Below, one piece after another: positions 35,101 through 41,100 of a DNA stretch of 64,000 nt. The translations under genes and the position numbers were made by a program. Numbering within the stretch: position 1 is the stretch's first letter; every line of letters begins with the position of its first letter. The notes under the pieces were generated by a model. The model ran no database searches, was not told the origin of the DNA, and worked only from the letters and a program-made list of their open reading frames with translations. The DNA comes from Polydactylus sextarius (lineage: Eukaryota; Chordata; Actinopteri; Polynemidae): assembly GCA_016801845.1 (NCBI GenBank), contig CM028908.1, positions 17,766,047-17,830,046 on the forward strand, given 5' to 3'.

Positions 35101-38100
35101 TCTCTTGATCGGTTTCCACCCAGATACTTTCCTCCTGTGTGAGTTTTGTCATTTTAAGTTTTTGTCTTCATCGCATTTTTTTGCTTTGTCGATCAAGCTT
35201 TTTGTGCCTGATGTGTCTATTCAAGGAGTTTATTTGTATTTTTTTTGTCTCCATGGAATGTTAAAGGGTGTGTCTGTACTTTTCCCTCAGTATTGGTACA
35301 TACAGTCTGGTTTGCATTATTTTGCCCTTTTGTTTGCCTCCTGACTTGGTCTTACATGCCCTCTAGTGGAGGTTCATGTACATGATGTGGGGTGCAGCTC
35401 GGACTAATTCCTCTTAAAGGTTCTTTTTCTTTAAAAAAAAAAATCTGATAAGAATAGGCTTTGTGTCGTCATGTGGTGGTGATGCTCTGTTTTTCCTCTC
35501 AGAAGCCACTGAGCACAGACGAGGCCCTGGATTCCCTTTCAGCTGGATTCATGACTTCTACTGTTCCAGCTGCATCTAAGGTCGGTCACATAGACAAGAA
35601 TGTTTGGTATGCAGCCAAAAAAGCTGATTATAATTATGGAGACGAAGGTCATTTGAAGTGCAGGGACTACTCTTGAGGGTCTTCTTTGACGCTGTTGTCC
35701 ATATTAAGTGGTTTGCTGAGGCTGCAGCATCTCCACTGCAGACAAGAAGAGACTTGGCACGCTGATTAAAGAAGGACACCTCGGTCCTGGGATATCTCAG
35801 TGGAGGTGGTTGGAGGAATGACGGTGATAACTGTGCTATAACCCCTGATAGAGAATAAGTCCCACCTCTTGGCACAACATTTTGACTGCACTGATCAAAT
35901 CTATCAGTGACAGGCTCCTGCACCCAAACTGTGTGAAAGAGAGATAAAGCAAGTCCTTCATTCCTGCTGATATCAAACTTCATAATTAATGCTGCTCCCA
36001 GTAAACTGCTCTCATCTGAATGTAATTTGAATTCTGAATTTATATTTGTAATAGCTGATATTTAAAGGCTACCGTAGTATTTTAAACACTGTAAGGGCTT
36101 GTTGTGGTCCATTTAACCCTAAATGTACCTCAAATTCCTGTATGAAATTGAAAGCACATGTCTTTGTCTTGAAAGTCTAAGCCTCTTTTTTTCTACATGT
36201 TTCATGTAGAAGACAGACCATGTTAAGAGTGTCACTGCCTCATCTGCTGGCCCCACTAACTTTGCACCACCTCCTGTAAAGGTAAAGTAAAACAAAACTT
36301 TCAAGTCAATGCAAAGCCACTATAGTAGTATCTTTCTGAAGAAGCTGTGAAGAAGCTGACATTTTTTTTTGTCTGCTATCATCTCTGTTGCAGAAAGTTT
36401 CAACTCCTGTACCAGTTGCTCCTGTGGTTGTGTCTCCTGCTCCTCCTGCTGATAAGAAAGCCAAAATGGAGAAAGTCTCAGATGATTTCTCTCTGGAGGC
36501 TGGACTTCCTGCTCCTGTCACGGTATTTACATGCAATGGTTTACTTTAACTGTTCAAACTTTGAATGAACTTATTGAGTTTAGCTTCTTCAGTACTGATT
36601 TGCCTTTGTAAAAGACACTCACAGATAATTATTGTGGGAAAGTACGTGAAATGAGATAGCTTTGAGCACAGGGCTGATAAGACATATTTGAAAGACAAAG
36701 ACAGCGGTGTGGTCGAATATCTTGTTTAATAAGTAGTTATTAGATGATACGTTTCCACCAAGTGGACTATTTAACTGCTTAAATATTATACTTGCACTTG
36801 TATTCTTTACCTAATTATACCATTAAGGTCATTATGTCATCATTATGAATGCATAGCTCCTTAATGTCAAAGTGTTGAGTATTGTCTCCTTTGGCTGTTG
36901 CAGAAAGTTGTTCCTCCTGCTGACAAAAAAGCCAAGATGGACGATTTCTCTCTGGCAGCTGGACTGGATACTAAAGTGGACAAGAAGCCCAAGGCTCCGG
37001 AGGTGAGATTTACAGGCATGAGAGTTACAAACGCTGTTACAACACTCCCACTTTTGCTAAAACATGATACAACCATGCACTTTTGTCAGATTAACATATT
37101 AAAGCCAAACTATAGCCCATTCCAGAAACCTTACCACATCTCCTACTTTTAAAAAGCTTGATACTCGTCTGTTTACAGTTTACTGAAGTGGACTAGATAT
37201 TCTGTCTACCCCCCAAACCCTCTGTAACAATATCTCCTGTCCTCTCCACAGGGTGGTTCCATGTCTCTGGACGCTCTCAGTGCTCTTGGCGACATGTTGC
37301 CAGAAAACGTACCAAAACCAGAATCCCCCAAACTCAGACCTGAGGACATTGTCTCGGTAAGAACACAAACACTGTGTTGTCCTCATGCTTTCACATGCAC
37401 CTTTTGATGTCCATTGGACACAGCTTGTCATCCCAGAAAAAAACTTCTGAAAAGTTTCGAACCAGACAATAACTCATTTCCATTTTCTTTTCTTTTTTAT
37501 AGGAGGACAAACTGAAGAAGGAGAAGGGTGTTCGTGTCGGAGAGAGGGATGACTCACTTCCTCCAGAGTACAGGTTTAATAAGGAGGAACTTGAGAAACT
37601 GCCTGCCCCTAAACCTGAGGTAAGACTGGGACAAGTTCATTTTAGGACCCTTAAAATGATGATGAACTCTCACGTAAGATGAAATAAGTCCACAATATTT
37701 ATTGATCAGTCACTGTCTGTCCTCCTACAGCCCACCATGGGCACCAGTGACGCTCTGGACATTTTGTCTGGAGACTTCATGACCTCCTCTACAGCTCCTG
37801 CGGTCAAAGCTCCTGTTGTCACCCCCTCAGCTCCTCCTGCACAGGTACAATGTTGATTTATAGCTGGCAACACAAGACAAAATATCACTGACAAATGTAA
37901 AGAATTTAACATCTCATGTGATGATGTCTGCTGATTGTTGTAGAAAGCCCCTCAAGTTGCTGTGTGTCCTGCTCCTCCCGCTGATTTCTCCCTGGAGGCT
38001 GGACTTTCAGCCTCCACAGCTAAGGTACAACACAGTGAACTCAAATCACTCTGTGTGGAAAATATTGATATTTTAAGCTATTGGAAAGATTTTTTCAACC

Positions 38101-41100
38101 TCACTGTTGTCATCTGTGTTGTCTTTTATAGAAAGTTGAATCTTCTGCACTTCCCCCCGCTGATAAGAAAACTCCTGCCACCAAGACCAAGACTGATCAG
38201 GTAAGAAACAGATTTAGATTTACACTTTTTGTCTACTTTTCCTTCTCTCTCTTCTGATTTTTCTCTGTCCTGTTTGTCTGTGTTGCCTTATCACTAATCG
38301 AGCGGGAGAAACATTTTTATTTCTGTAGTTAAACTATACATCTCTGACTCTGGATCAGTGAATCATAATCTGCTGTTCTGTCCTCAGGGTGGTTCCATGT
38401 CTCTGGACGCTCTCAGTGCTCTTGGTGACATGTTGCCAGAAAATGTACCAAAACCAGAATCCCCCAAACTCAGACCTGAGGACATTGTCTCTGTAAGAAC
38501 ATTAACACTGACCAGCAGAAAAAACCTCCTGTTATTTCCATCAGCTGTCATCAGCTCCTCACTGAATCATTTGCTCCTTGTTTCTTTTCTTATAGGAGAA
38601 TAAAGCCAAGAAGGAGAAGGGTGTTCGTGTTGGAGAGAGGGAGGACTCACTTCCTCCAGAGTACAGGTTTAATAAGGAGGAACTTGAGAAACTGCCTGCT
38701 CCTAAACCTGAGGTGAGACTCAGGTTGAGATTAGATTAGAAACACAATAATAATCATGTGATATGTTATATATTTTATTTCTCACTCTTTCTTCCTTGTC
38801 TCTCCTCCTGCAGCCCACCATGGGCACCGCTGACGCTCTGGACATTTTGTCTGGAGACTTCATGACCTCCTCTACAGCTCCTGCAGTCAAAGCTCCTGTT
38901 GTCACCCCCTCAGCTCCTCCTGCACAGGTACACACTGTGGATCTGTAATTGGTAATGGCAGACAAAGCAATATCAGCGAATATACAGAATTTAATAAAGT
39001 AAATTAAAATCTCATCTGATGATATCTTTACTGATTGTTGTAGAAAGCCCCTCAAGTTGCTGTGTGTCCTGCTCCCCCTGCTGATTTCTCCCTGGAGGCT
39101 GGACTTTCAGCCTCTACAGCTAAGGTACAACACAGTGAACTCACACCTCTTTTCCTGCCGTTGTCTCTTGACTTGTCAAATTATAGTGATGCTGAATTTT
39201 AACCATAATAACTGTGACTGTGCAGCTTGAACAGGAAGCTCTGCTCACTTATATTTTAAACTATTACAAAGATTTAAAGTAAAAAGACACTTTATAAGCA
39301 GAAATATTTCTATAACCTCACTGTTGTCATCTGTGTTGTCTGTTGTAGAAAGTTGAATCTTCTGCACTTCCCCCACTGATAAGAAAGCTGCTGCCACCAA
39401 GACCAAGACTGAGCAGGTGAGAAACAGTTTTAGACATTTTGTTTTCACTTTTCTTTCCCTCTAACTATAAACTAAAGTCTGAACTATACATTTCAGACAA
39501 ATCAGTGAATCACATTCTGCTGTTCTGTCCCCAGGTTGACATGTCTCTGGACGCTCTCAGTGCTCTTGGTGACATGTTGCCAGAAAACGTACCAAAACCT
39601 GAATCCCCCAAACTCAGACCTGAGGACATTGTCTCGGTATGGGACACAAACAGTCACTCACCTAGGAAGCTTCCTGTTGTTGGTGTCAACTGTTTCCAAC
39701 CCTTTGCTAAATCTTTTTTTTCCATAGGAGGAAAAAACTAAGAAGGAGAAGGGTGTTCGTGTCGGAGAGAGGGAGGACTCACTTCCTCCAGAGTACAGGT
39801 TTAATAAGGAGGAACTTGAGAAACTGCCCGCCCCTAAACCTGAGGTGAGACTGGGACGAGTTCATATTAAAGCTCTTAAAACCACACTTAGGTGTGATGT
39901 ACCTTGATCCATCGTTCACTCTCTGTTCTCCTACAGCCCACCATGGGCACCACTGACGCTCTGGACATTTTGTCTGGAGACTTCATGACCTCCTCTACAG
40001 CTCCTGCAGTCAAAGCTCCTGTTGTCACCCCCTCAGCTCCTCCTGCACAGGTACACACTGTGGATCTGTCATCAACACCTGCAACCACAACCAGGGCTGT
40101 ACACAAATAAATCATTAGAGCAGATGATCTTGTTAGATTAATAGGATTTAGTATTATATTCTTTAGTTATTTAGTATACACACATTTTGCCAGATCCAGC
40201 ACCTCTCAATTATCAACACATTATGTATTGTTATTTTAATGTGTGCAAATACACAATTAAATACAGGTATTTGTGCCTTTGGACAGAGGCAGACTCACAT
40301 TCACAGTCTCATATATAACATACATCTGTCATCTAAATCAGCAAGAAACAAAAATGATTAATTCCCAACAATGTCGCACTAATTTTAAGACTTTGTCCCA
40401 ATTTTCTAGACCAAAGTGGAGGATTTGTCAGCTCTGGATGTTCTCTCTGGAGATTTTGTGGCTGCGTCTAAATCTTCTGGAGTTAAGGCACCTCCTCCTA
40501 CTTGTCCCAAGACCACCCCAAAGGTAAAGCTATAGACTTTTATACTATATGTGTCTTTACTTAGTTAAAAATAATAAATGTAAAGAATATTATTATTGCT
40601 CACATCTACATCCTTGCATCCCATGTCTCCTTTAGTCGATGTGTTCAACTTTATATCCCTTTGTTTCTGTAGAAAACAGTTTGTCCTCTGGAGCAGCCCA
40701 ACACAATCGATGTCATGTCCATACCGCCACAACAGGGAAAAGTAAAACATTTTACATTTTTACTCTATGTCTTGTACTCTATCCTCTCTTGAGTTGTGTT
40801 GTCCTTCTACTTATGCTCTCTAATTTTAGGCCTAACCTGAGTTTATTATCAAACCTATAACAGCTAAATCTTCTGTTCTGTCCCCAGGTTGACATGTCTC
40901 TGGACGCTCTCAGTGCTCTTGGTGACATGTTGCCAGAAAATGTACCAAAACCTGAATCCCCCAAACTCAGACCAGAGGACATTGTCTCGGTATGGGACAC
41001 ACAGTCTCTCACCGGCATACACACACGCTAAGACATCTCATCAGTCAGTGTCTCTTACTTTTAACTTCTCTTGTCCTTTTTCATAGGAGGGTAAAGCAAA

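Noticed and set aside
38720..39055. Minus-strand frames with repeated CTCAGGAEGVTTGALTAG (also 37706, 39888, 41277)
   Set aside because: Antisense shadows of the four duplicated C-subdomain exons.
39536..39727. Plus-strand frame MTCLWTLSVLLVTCC
   Set aside because: It is the +1 frame of the cast A exon. It would only be read if the deleted exon 39349-39416 were included. The same shadow appears at 40889.
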